A DNA stretch of 64,000 bases from Vibrio algarum (GTDB lineage: Bacteria > Pseudomonadota > Gammaproteobacteria > Enterobacterales > Vibrionaceae), in contig NZ_JAQLOI010000001.1 in assembly GCF_028204155.1 (NCBI RefSeq), forward strand, positions 2,728,001-2,792,000, given 5' to 3'. Position 1 is the stretch's first letter. The number at the start of each line of letters is the position of its first letter. Positions 9,125-16,171 of this stretch are shown one piece after another. Under the pieces are notes generated by a model. It saw only the letters and a list, made by a program, of their open reading frames with translations, was not told the DNA's origin and ran no database searches. The translations under genes and the position numbers were made by a program.

Positions 9125-10339
9125 ATGTATAATATCGGGATGTCTGCAAAACTCGATAATGTCTGCTACGACATTAGGGGGCCAGTACTCAAACATGCTA
9201 AACGTATGGAAGAGGAAGGCCATAATATCCTAAAGCTCAATATTGGGAATCCCGCCCCGTTCGGATTTGACGCCCCAGATGAAATTCTTGTTGATGTTAT
9301 CCGTAATCTCCCTACATCGCAGGGGTATGCGGATTCCAAAGGCATCTATTCCGCCCGTAAAGCCGTTGTGCAGCATTATCAACGCCGCGGCATTCGAAGC
9401 TTAGATGTTGAAGATGTCTATATCGGTAACGGTGTTTCAGAGCTTATTGTTATGGCACTACAAGCGTTGTTAAATAATGGTGACGAATTGTTAGTGCCCG
9501 CACCAGATTACCCATTGTGGACGGCTGGTGTCTCACTATCAGGTGGAACACCCGTTCACTATATATGCGATGAAGAATCAGATTGGTATCCTGACCTTGA
9601 TGACATCAAAAAGAAAATAAACAAAAAAACGCGCGGTATTGTTTTAATTAACCCAAACAATCCAACGGGTGCAGTGTATAGCCGAGATTTTCTACTCGAA
9701 GTGATCGAAATAGCACGCCAAAACAATCTACTCATATTCGCTGATGAGATTTACGATAAAGTCTTATACGATGGCGCTACGCACACCACCATGGCGAGCT
9801 TAGCCGATGATGTTTTAATGGTCACATTCAATGGGCTATCTAAAGCCTATCGTGTATGCGGCTTCCGAAGTGGTTGGATGTTCTTAACCGGTCCGAAACA
9901 CCTAGCCAAAAGCTATATTGATGGGCTAGATATGCTCGCCTCAATGCGTCTATGTGCCAACGTGCCTATGCAGCATGCTGTCCAGACAGCGTTAGGTGGC
10001 TATCAGAGTATCAACGAATTGATACTTCCTGGTGGGCGGTTACTCGAGCAAAGAGACAAGGCTTATGAACTGATAACACAGATACCAGGAATAAGCTGTG
10101 TGAAACCAAAAGGGGCGATGTACCTATTTCCTAAAATTGACACCAAAATGTATAACATAAAAGATGACCAAAAGATGGTTCTCGATTTCTTGGTACAGGA
10201 AAAAGTACTCTTAGTACAAGGCACTGGCTTTAACTGGCCAAAACCAGATCATTTCAGAATAGTCACTCTACCGCACGTAGAAGACTTGGAAATAGCGATA
10301 GGTCGATTTGAACGATTTTTATCTACCTATAGTCAATAA
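9125..10339 (+). CDS. alaA: Alanine transaminase AlaA
   Basis: PLP-dependent fold-type I aminotransferase making alanine from pyruvate and glutamate. The 404-residue protein matches AlaA (YfbQ) throughout: NIGNPAPFGFDAPDEI near the N-terminus, INPNNPTGAVYS in the middle, DEIYDKVLYDG, and the PLP-lysine motif SKAYRVCGFRSGW, which provides the Schiff-base lysine and phosphate-binding arginine. The ATG at 9125 follows AAGGGGAA at good distance; an internal ATG at 9140 is less well supported. It is divergent from menF and ends in a strong terminator. Confidence 0.95.
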   Translation: MYNIGMSAKLDNVCYDIRGPVLKHAKRMEEEGHNILKLNIGNPAPFGFDAPDEILVDVIRNLPTSQGYADSKGIYSARKAVVQHYQRRGIRSLDVEDVYIGNGVSELIVMALQALLNNGDELLVPAPDYPLWTAGVSLSGGTPVHYICDEESDWYPDLDDIKKKINKKTRGIVLINPNNPTGAVYSRDFLLEVIEIARQNNLLIFADEIYDKVLYDGATHTTMASLADDVLMVTFNGLSKAYRVCGFRSGWMFLTGPKHLAKSYIDGLDMLASMRLCANVPMQHAVQTALGGYQSINELILPGGRLLEQRDKAYELITQIPGISCVKPKGAMYLFPKIDTKMYNIKDDQKMVLDFLVQEKVLLVQGTGFNWPKPDHFRIVTLPHVEDLEIAIGRFERFLSTYSQ

Positions 10340-10352
10340 ATAAATCTATGAT

Positions 10353-10380
10353 AAAAGGCTCCTTAATTGGAGCCTTTTTC
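10353..10380 (+). terminator. Rho-independent terminator after alaA
   Basis: AAAAGGCTCC, loop TTAATT, GGAGCCTTTTT: a six-pair GC-rich core flanked by A and T runs, 14 bases past the alaA stop. Confidence 0.9.
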
Positions 10381-10419
10381 GTTTTAATCTACGATACAAG
10401 ATACTAAAATTTTAGAACA

Positions 10420-10430
10420 GGACACACACC
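10420..10430 (-). repeat. REP-like 11-mer, inverted copy
   Basis: GGACACACACC, the exact reverse complement of GGTGTGTGTCC at 12353-12363. A third, one base shorter copy lies at 12374-12383. The three sites bracket yfbR and the REP-type transposase gene. REP-associated tyrosine transposases are usually flanked by short repeats of this sort; that these are its repeats is inferred. Confidence 0.45.
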
Positions 10431-10439
10431 TAACTCGTA

Positions 10440-11057
10440 ATGAATAAGGATCACTCAGTGAAACAACAGCAAAGTACATTCATGGCATGGGTCACTCGTA
10501 TGCCTTTAATTAAAAGATGGGCCTTAATGCATTGTTTTCAAGAAGAAAATGTTTCGGAGCACTGTCATCAGGTATCAGTTATTGCACACTTATTGGTCGT
10601 GATAAAAAACAAACGTTATGGTGGTAATCTAAGCCCTGAAAAAGCGGCTGTTGTCGCTATCTATCATGAAATTTCAGAGACTAAGCTTCAGGACATAAAC
10701 TCTAAAACCAAATACCATAACCCAGAATTTACTGCCGCTTTCAAAAAGCTAGAGGATATTGCAGAACAAGAGTGTTTAGAAACTCTGCCAGAAGACCTGC
10801 GCGATGAATTTTCAGACCTTCTAATACAGAAAAATGTGGATTCTGAATACAAAGCTATTGTTAAAGCTGCGGATATCCTCTCAGCCTACATCAAAACAAT
10901 GAATGAGCTTCGATTTCACAATGATGAGTTTTTGCATGTAAAAGAAGGCCTTGACCCTCGAATAGAAAAGCTCATTGAAAACATGCCAGAAGTAAAAGAT
11001 TTTATGGATATATTTTGCGACAGTTGCACAACTACTTTAGACAAAATATCAGGTTGA
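10440..11057 (+). CDS. yfbR: YfbR-type 5'-deoxynucleotidase with altered HD motif
   Basis: HD-domain family that dephosphorylates deoxyribonucleoside 5'-monophosphates. The 205-residue protein aligns from memory with YfbR along its length: LIKRWALMHCFQEENVSEHCHQV (metal histidine H41), IYHEISE (H76, E77), and VKAADILSAYIK (D145). In YfbR the second site is normally HD followed by ASEVLTGDLPTPVKY. Here it is HE followed by ISETKLQDINSKTKY, so the metal-binding aspartate is glutamate and the next loop has diverged. It may be a divergent nucleotidase or have lost activity. It follows the alaA terminator and precedes the transposase, with REP-like repeats outside both. Confidence 0.85.
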   Translation: MNKDHSVKQQQSTFMAWVTRMPLIKRWALMHCFQEENVSEHCHQVSVIAHLLVVIKNKRYGGNLSPEKAAVVAIYHEISETKLQDINSKTKYHNPEFTAAFKKLEDIAEQECLETLPEDLRDEFSDLLIQKNVDSEYKAIVKAADILSAYIKTMNELRFHNDEFLHVKEGLDPRIEKLIENMPEVKDFMDIFCDSCTTTLDKISG

Positions 11058-11102
11058 ATTTTAACTAGGGCATACACCACAAGAACTAATAAAGGATGAT
11101 AC

Positions 11103-11133
11103 TTTGATTTATCAGTGCCACTAATAAATCAAA
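11103..11133. repeat. 10-bp perfect hairpin before the transposase gene
   Basis: TTTGATTTAT and ATAAATCAAA flank an 11-base centre containing AGT-GCC-ACT, so the stem can extend further. It lies 46 bases after yfbR and before the transposase start. AT-rich with only a weak A or T tail, it could be a terminator for yfbR or a folded recognition structure for the transposase. Confidence 0.55.
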
Positions 11134-11202
11134 AATATGACGAATATACCAAATTGGCATAACGTTAACTTCAATAGCCGTTTATTATATATGGAGTTAG
11201 CG

Positions 11203-12168
11203 ATGACAACAGCCAGAAAGCAACTCGTTTGCCTCGAATCTACTCATTATTATCATTGTGTTTCACGCTGTGTACGCCGTTCCTTTCTTTGCGGTGAAGA
11301 TTCCACATCAGGTAAAAGCTTTGAACACCGCAGAGGTTGGATAGAGAATAAAATACATTTTCTAACATCGGTCTATTGTATTGATATTTGCGCTTATGCA
11401 GTGATGAGCAATCACTACCATATAGTTACGCATGTAGATAAAAATCAAGCCAAAAATCTTACTTTACATGAAGTTGTCGAACGTTGGTCTAAAGGGCATA
11501 AACTTCCTAAATTAATATTAAAATGGCAACAAAACCAACTCTTCGATAAGACAGAAAGAAAAATCTGCAAAAGTATTATTGGACGTTGGCGTGCTAGATT
11601 GTGTAATTTAAGTTGGTTTATGAAAGAGCTTAATTACGACATTGCTTGTAGAGCCAACAAAGAAGATAGTTGCAAAGGTCATTTTTGGGAAAGTCGATTT
11701 AAAAGTCAAGCTCTAATGGATGAACAAGCTCTTTTCGCAGCCATGGCTTACGTTGATCTAAACCCTATTAGAGCAGGCATAAATTCGGTACCGAAAGAAT
11801 CCGAGTATACGTCAATAAAAACAAGGTTAGAAGTACCAAGTCACCTGCAAGAAAAAGCAACGGGACTGCTACCATTCACCGGTATTTCAAATAAAGAAAT
11901 ACTTAAAGGTATCCCGTTTAGATTCATCGATTACCTAGAATTGATCGACTGGAGCGCAAGACAACTTAGAAAAGACAAAACGGCGGTCCTTTCTTCACTA
12001 CCATCAATACTCGAACAACTTAATCTCACCCAGGCGAATTGGCTAAAAACGTATACCAATATCGAAAGAACGCGCGTCACTATGATTGGCAGCTTTTTGG
12101 GGCTTAATAAACGTAATCACCTGACAAAACGAAAACGGGCTTGCGTTTTACAACTAGATTTCAACTAA
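11203..12168 (+). CDS. REP-associated tyrosine transposase (Y1_Tnp, IS200/IS605-like)
   Basis: A 321-residue single-strand DNA transposase of the HUH superfamily. The HUH-type core is seen in CAYAVMSNHYHIVTHVD (histidines of the HUH motif region), and the conserved C-terminal block KGHFWESRFKSQALMDEQAL plus AYVDLNPIRAG is diagnostic for the REP-associated (RAYT) branch. The ATG at 11203 is preceded by GGAG at 7-8 bases; in-frame ATGs at 11191 and 11137 are weaker. No left and right IS ends or target duplication are visible, as expected for domesticated RAYTs. Short GTGTGTGTCC repeats lie on both sides. It sits between yfbR and the nitrate genes. Confidence 0.87.
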   Translation: MTTARKQLVCLESTHYYHCVSRCVRRSFLCGEDSTSGKSFEHRRGWIENKIHFLTSVYCIDICAYAVMSNHYHIVTHVDKNQAKNLTLHEVVERWSKGHKLPKLILKWQQNQLFDKTERKICKSIIGRWRARLCNLSWFMKELNYDIACRANKEDSCKGHFWESRFKSQALMDEQALFAAMAYVDLNPIRAGINSVPKESEYTSIKTRLEVPSHLQEKATGLLPFTGISNKEILKGIPFRFIDYLELIDWSARQLRKDKTAVLSSLPSILEQLNLTQANWLKTYTNIERTRVTMIGSFLGLNKRNHLTKRKRACVLQLDFN

Positions 12169-12352
12169 TACGGCACACTATTTTCTCTACAATTATCCAC
12201 AATACTAAAACGGTCAATGGCCAATAACCCAGCTTCGCCCGTGATTTATCACAAAAAATTCAAACGGGCTCACTTTAATATCATGACATCTCAATACAGA
12301 TAAAACTCACTCTGAATCTCCGCAACTTAGATGCTTTTGAAGACATGTATTT

Positions 12353-12363
12353 GGTGTGTGTCC
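12353..12363 (+). repeat. REP-like 11-mer GGTGTGTGTCC
   Basis: Exact reverse complement of the site at 10420-10430; it lies 184 bases after the transposase stop. With 12374-12383 it forms a direct pair at 20-base spacing. Confidence 0.45.
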
Positions 12364-12373
12364 TCAATGAGAA

Positions 12374-12383
12374 GTGTGTGTCC
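12374..12383 (+). repeat. REP-like 10-mer GTGTGTGTCC, second direct copy
   Basis: Shares GTGTGTGTCC with 12354-12363, offset exactly 20 bases. The segment between nasA and the transposase gene (12169-12409) contains no other recognisable feature. Confidence 0.4.
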
Positions 12384-12409
12384 CTAAGAAAAAGTAAGTA
12401 CATCATGTA

Positions 12410-14887
12410 TCACGCACTCCTTTGCCCCAAAAACGCTAACTCTGCAGTGATATCGAATAGAGAATTAAAATCCGATATTGCCTCTTCTATTTGCCATTCC
12501 TCAATACCCGTTTGGATAATGACTAATTGTGATAAGCCTTGCTGAATAACGTTGGCAAAACGGTGTTGAGAACCAGTGATACCGGTTTCTACGCTTAAGG
12601 TCCTTCCTTCGCTACCATGCAGTTTTTGTTTTAAGACTTGGGTCAATTCATAAACAGAAAGTGAAGATTCTATACGATACAAATATCCTTTCTCGATTTT
12701 TTGCCTACACCAATAATCTAGATCATTAAGATTCATAGGTAACTCAGAAGCGAAGATCGCAGCACTATGATAGTGACAACCCTTTAGCGTCACGGGTGTA
12801 TGTTTAAATTCAGGCTGGCCTGAAAAGTCATCGGTATGGGGAGCAATGAGATCACACGGTTTACTATTTTTAGCCGTAATGTTGTTCCAATGAATCGGTA
12901 CAAATAACTGTTTTTGTAGCATATTTTTTGTAACTTCAACTCTAGCTTGAAACTCTCCCTGTGCATTATAAATTTTTGCTACCTGCCCATTTTCAACATC
13001 AAATTCCGCCGCTGTCTCTGGATGGATTAACACATAAGGTTCTGTTCTATGTTCTGCTAACCGAGCGGATAAACCGGTTCGAGTCATTGTGTGCCAATGA
13101 TCTCTTGTTCGGCCGCTGTTTAATAACAATGGAAACTCATCGTTGGTATGGCTTTTCGGTGAAGCATGTTGTATCGGAATAAACCTGGCACGTTTATCGT
13201 CGGTGAAAAACTGGTAGTTTGAAAAAAGACGTTGATTAACAATCTCTGTTTGAAGTGCTTTTACTGGCCATTGTTGCGGCTCGAGACGGCTATAACCTTT
13301 ATCGTCTAAGTGAGTAAGTCCAATAAGATCAAGATCTCGCTGGCCTTCTCTATTTCCTTGTATCGTTAGTTGCGCATACTCACGGAAAACTTCCCCCTCG
13401 TGGCGATAATTAAATGCCTCTTTGAATCCCATTTTTTGTCCAACTTGGCTTACTATCCACCAATCTGGTTTCGCCATACCAGGGCTTGGTAATAAACGGC
13501 GTTGACGAGATATTCGACGCTCTGAATTAGTGACCGTTCCAGATTTTTCGCTCCAACCTTGAGCAGGCAGTACTAAATCGGCAAAGCGCGTGGTTTCTGT
13601 ATCCTCAATACAATCAGAAACCACCACATACGGGCAGGTTTTTAGTGCCGCTTTAATTTTTTCACTATTAGGTAAACTAACCACAGGATTGGTTGCCATT
13701 ATCCATACAGCCTTTATTTTCCCTTCAGCCATCGCGTCAAACATTTCGACGGCTTTTAAACCCGGTTTAGTGGCTAATTTGTCCGTTTTCCAAAAATTTT
13801 CGACTGTGGCAATATGCTCTGGATTTTCAAATTCCATATGTGCGGCAAGCGTATTGGCTAACGCGCCAACTTCTCGTCCACCCATAGCGTTAGGTTGCCC
13901 TGTCACTGAGAAAGGACCACAACCTACCTTACCTATTTTGCCTGTAGCAAGGTGACAGTTAATAATACTGTTTACTTTGTCAGAACCTGAACTAGATTGA
14001 TTAACACCCTGAGAATAGATAGTGACGACTTTTTCTGTTTCAGCAAACAGCTGATAAAAATTAGTCAATTGCTCAGTCGTTAAACCAGTCACCCGATCTA
14101 TCCCCTCTTCGGATTGAGACAGTTCTAGAGTGCGAGCAAAACCATTGGTATGAGATTCAATAAAAACCTCATCTAAACACCCGTGATTGTTTAGATGATT
14201 GAGTAAACCGTTAAATAACGAGACATCTGAACCGGAATTAATAGCCAAATGCTCATCAGCAATAGAACATGTGTCTGTTTTACGTGGATCGACTACAACA
14301 ATTTTCATTGCTGTATTATTCTGTTTAGCCGTTCTCAATCGTTGAAACAATACTGGATGACACCATGCCAAGTTGGATCCAACTATTACTATTAATTCCG
14401 ATTGTTCAAGATCGTCATAACAAACAGGAACGGTATCCGAACCAAAAGCCCGTTTATGTCCCACCACTGAAGACGCCATACAAAGGCGTGAGTTACTATC
14501 TATGTTGCTAGTCCCCATAAACCCCTTTATAAGCTTATTGGCCACATAATAATCTTCTGTAAGCAACTGACCTGAGACATAAAAAGCGACAGAGTCAGAG
14601 CCGTACTTTTCGATAGCCTCAGAGAATTTCCGTGCGACCTGAGATGTCGCAGTGTCCCAATCTAGTGGCTTACCGTTCTCAATACTATAATCAACCGGCT
14701 CTAATGAACGGCCATCATGAATTACAGTATCTCCAAGAGCAATCCCTTTGGTACATAGCTTTCCAAAATTAGCCGGATGACTTTTGTCTCCACGAATTTC
14801 AAGTTCTCCAGACAATTTTGGCCGAGCTTCGACACCGCAACCGACTCCACAATACGCGCATGTTGTTTTAATCCATCCATCAGTCAC
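12410..14887 (-). CDS. nasA: Assimilatory nitrate reductase catalytic subunit NasA
   Basis: Reduces nitrate to nitrite in the cytoplasm with a bis-MGD molybdenum cofactor and a [4Fe-4S] cluster. The 825-residue protein starts with the cluster ligands C10, C13, C17 and C45. Molybdopterin-domain segments follow (SNSRLCMASSVVGHKRAFGS, SQGVNQSSSGSDKVNSI, TGQPNAMGGREVGALAN), with the dinucleotide-binding domain late (NSGRTRDHWHTMTRTG). The SSRLCMASS cysteine is the expected Mo ligand. The C-terminal extension does not show the cysteine set of the BFD-like [2Fe-2S] domain found in Klebsiella NasA. No NasB/NasC-like electron donor or nitrate transporter is adjacent. It is divergent from cobA-nirBD and has a sigma-54-type promoter. 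Confidence 0.93.
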   Translation of the reverse strand: MTDGWIKTTCAYCGVGCGVEARPKLSGELEIRGDKSHPANFGKLCTKGIALGDTVIHDGRSLEPVDYSIENGKPLDWDTATSQVARKFSEAIEKYGSDSVAFYVSGQLLTEDYYVANKLIKGFMGTSNIDSNSRLCMASSVVGHKRAFGSDTVPVCYDDLEQSELIVIVGSNLAWCHPVLFQRLRTAKQNNTAMKIVVVDPRKTDTCSIADEHLAINSGSDVSLFNGLLNHLNNHGCLDEVFIESHTNGFARTLELSQSEEGIDRVTGLTTEQLTNFYQLFAETEKVVTIYSQGVNQSSSGSDKVNSIINCHLATGKIGKVGCGPFSVTGQPNAMGGREVGALANTLAAHMEFENPEHIATVENFWKTDKLATKPGLKAVEMFDAMAEGKIKAVWIMATNPVVSLPNSEKIKAALKTCPYVVVSDCIEDTETTRFADLVLPAQGWSEKSGTVTNSERRISRQRRLLPSPGMAKPDWWIVSQVGQKMGFKEAFNYRHEGEVFREYAQLTIQGNREGQRDLDLIGLTHLDDKGYSRLEPQQWPVKALQTEIVNQRLFSNYQFFTDDKRARFIPIQHASPKSHTNDEFPLLLNSGRTRDHWHTMTRTGLSARLAEHRTEPYVLIHPETAAEFDVENGQVAKIYNAQGEFQARVEVTKNMLQKQLFVPIHWNNITAKNSKPCDLIAPHTDDFSGQPEFKHTPVTLKGCHYHSAAIFASELPMNLNDLDYWCRQKIEKGYLYRIESSLSVYELTQVLKQKLHGSEGRTLSVETGITGSQHRFANVIQQGLSQLVIIQTGIEEWQIEEAISDFNSLFDITAELAFLGQRSA

Positions 14888-14934
14888 AAAAGCACCCTCA
14901 CCTTTCGGATAACACTCACTATTAATACCTATAT

Positions 14935-14951
14935 AGCAACATACGCACCAA
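14935..14951 (-). promoter_or_regulatory. Sigma-54 promoter of nasA
   Basis: On the minus strand TTGGTGCGTATGTTGCT, against the consensus TTGGCACGNNNNTTGCT: invariant GG and GC are ten bases apart and only two positions differ. Its GC is about 50 bases before the nasA ATG, leaving a short leader. Confidence 0.75.
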
Positions 14952-15066
14952 CTGTAAGATTAAAACAATTACAATATTTTTTACACTATAAAACAGTAAG
15001 TTAAATTTACATCTAACCCTAAAGTGGTAGGCACTTTCAGGCCATAATCGACAACTTAGTAATGAG

Positions 15067-15096
15067 TTTTGCACCACTAAGTTCATTTTTGCACCA
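15067..15096 (+). promoter_or_regulatory. Paired TTTTGCACCA elements, possible NtrC sites
   Basis: Two identical ten-mers 20 bases apart, i.e. on the same face of the helix. TGCACCA is one half of the NtrC palindrome; the opposite halves are poorly conserved, so the NtrC assignment is inference. They lie about 120-145 bases from each sigma-54 element, a normal enhancer distance. Confidence 0.45.
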
Positions 15097-15224
15097 TTAC
15101 GAGCCATTATTCTCATAATTAGATTAAGCACATCTATAATTACCTGTAAGAAAAACAACAAAACACAAGATTAACTAATTGTTTTTTAATAATTAAAATT
15201 AATAATTAACATTTTATTATCATT

Positions 15225-15241
15225 TAGGCACTCATATTGCA
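15225..15241 (+). promoter_or_regulatory. Sigma-54 promoter of cobA-nirBD
   Basis: TAGGCACTCATATTGCA against TTGGCACGNNNNTTGCT: GG and GC ten bases apart, GGCAC and TTGC intact. It is 57 bases before the preferred cobA ATG. Confidence 0.75.
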
Positions 15242-15297
15242 AAGCCCTCTTCGTGAAGTTTCAAGTATGTAAAAATTCAGATGTAGGAAGCACGAGT

Positions 15298-16110
15298 ATG
15301 GAAAAACATTACATGAGCCCTGGCGTAGTAACACTCGTTGGAGCCGGTCCGGGAGACCCTGACTTACTGACAATTAAAGCAGCTAAAGCCATAGAGCAAG
15401 CAGAACTAATAATTTTCGATAATCTGGTTAGCGAAGCTATACGTGCTACATTTCCTGCGCACGCAGAAACCTATTATGTAGGCAAAGCGAAAGGTCACCA
15501 CAGCGCAACTCAAAACGATATCAATCAACTTCTGATTAAACATGCTAAGCAGGGTAAAAATGTATGCCGAATCAAAGGGGGAGACTCATTTGTTTTTGGT
15601 CGAGGTGGGGAGGAAATGTTGTTATTGGCTCAAAAAGGCATTCATGTCGACGTTATACCCGGAATTACTGCAGCTTCAGGTTGTACAACCTATGCTCAAA
15701 TCCCTCTGACTCACCGTGGTTTAGCACAAGGGTGCACATTTATTACAGCACATGCGGACAAGCAACTTGACTTGGACTGGTCCGCATTAGCAAAACTTAA
15801 TCAAACCATCGTTATCTATATGGGATTAAGCAAGTCTCAATTGATTAGTGACAAGCTAATTAAAGGTGGAATGCCAAGTAATACACCTTCAGCTTTTATT
15901 GAAAATGGAAGTACTCCACAACAGCGAGTTTTTATCGGTGAGCTTGCCGAACTAGAAGAGATACAACAAAAAAATCACATTCAATCACCAGCCCTTATAG
16001 TCATAGGAAAGGTGGTTTCAGTTGCAAAGCAAATGCAATGGTTGGAACAGTTAACAGAGCGAGCTATTGGTACAGATAGCTCAAAATCAAATTTAAAACT
16101 ATCCGCATAA
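15298..16110 (+). CDS. cobA: Uroporphyrinogen-III C-methyltransferase (siroheme pathway)
   Basis: Methylates uroporphyrinogen III twice with SAM to precorrin-2, the precursor of the siroheme needed by NirB. The ATG at 15298 (270 residues) has GGAAG eight bases upstream; a GTG at 15253 would add 15 residues of no family character. SUMT motifs are the N-terminal VTLVGAGPGDPDLLT loop, the YVGKAKGHHS segment, RIKGGDSFVFGRGGEE, and VIPGITAASG. It lacks the CysG oxidase/chelatase domain, so another protein must finish siroheme. It heads a transcript with nirB and nirD. Confidence 0.94.
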   Translation: MEKHYMSPGVVTLVGAGPGDPDLLTIKAAKAIEQAELIIFDNLVSEAIRATFPAHAETYYVGKAKGHHSATQNDINQLLIKHAKQGKNVCRIKGGDSFVFGRGGEEMLLLAQKGIHVDVIPGITAASGCTTYAQIPLTHRGLAQGCTFITAHADKQLDLDWSALAKLNQTIVIYMGLSKSQLISDKLIKGGMPSNTPSAFIENGSTPQQRVFIGELAELEEIQQKNHIQSPALIVIGKVVSVAKQMQWLEQLTERAIGTDSSKSNLKLSA

Positions 16111-16171
16111 TCTAAGTACCATACAACAATGACGGTGTAAATATTAGCAATTTTTAGGCAGGAATTTAATT

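Larger units (their letters stand above)
14888..15297. promoter_or_regulatory. nasA / cobA-nirBD divergent control region
   Basis: A 410-base AT-rich intergenic region with one sigma-54-type element facing each way (14935-14951 minus, 15225-15241 plus). Two identical TTTTGCACCA ten-mers lie between them at 15067-15076 and 15087-15096, spaced 20 bases, and resemble NtrC half-sites (TGCACCA). No FNR palindrome is evident. The layout suggests nitrogen-limitation control of both transcripts. Confidence 0.65.

Noticed and set aside
14888..15297. FNR or NarL site controlling nirB
   Set aside because: No TTGAT-N4-ATCAA palindrome was visible; the sigma-54 elements explain the region better.
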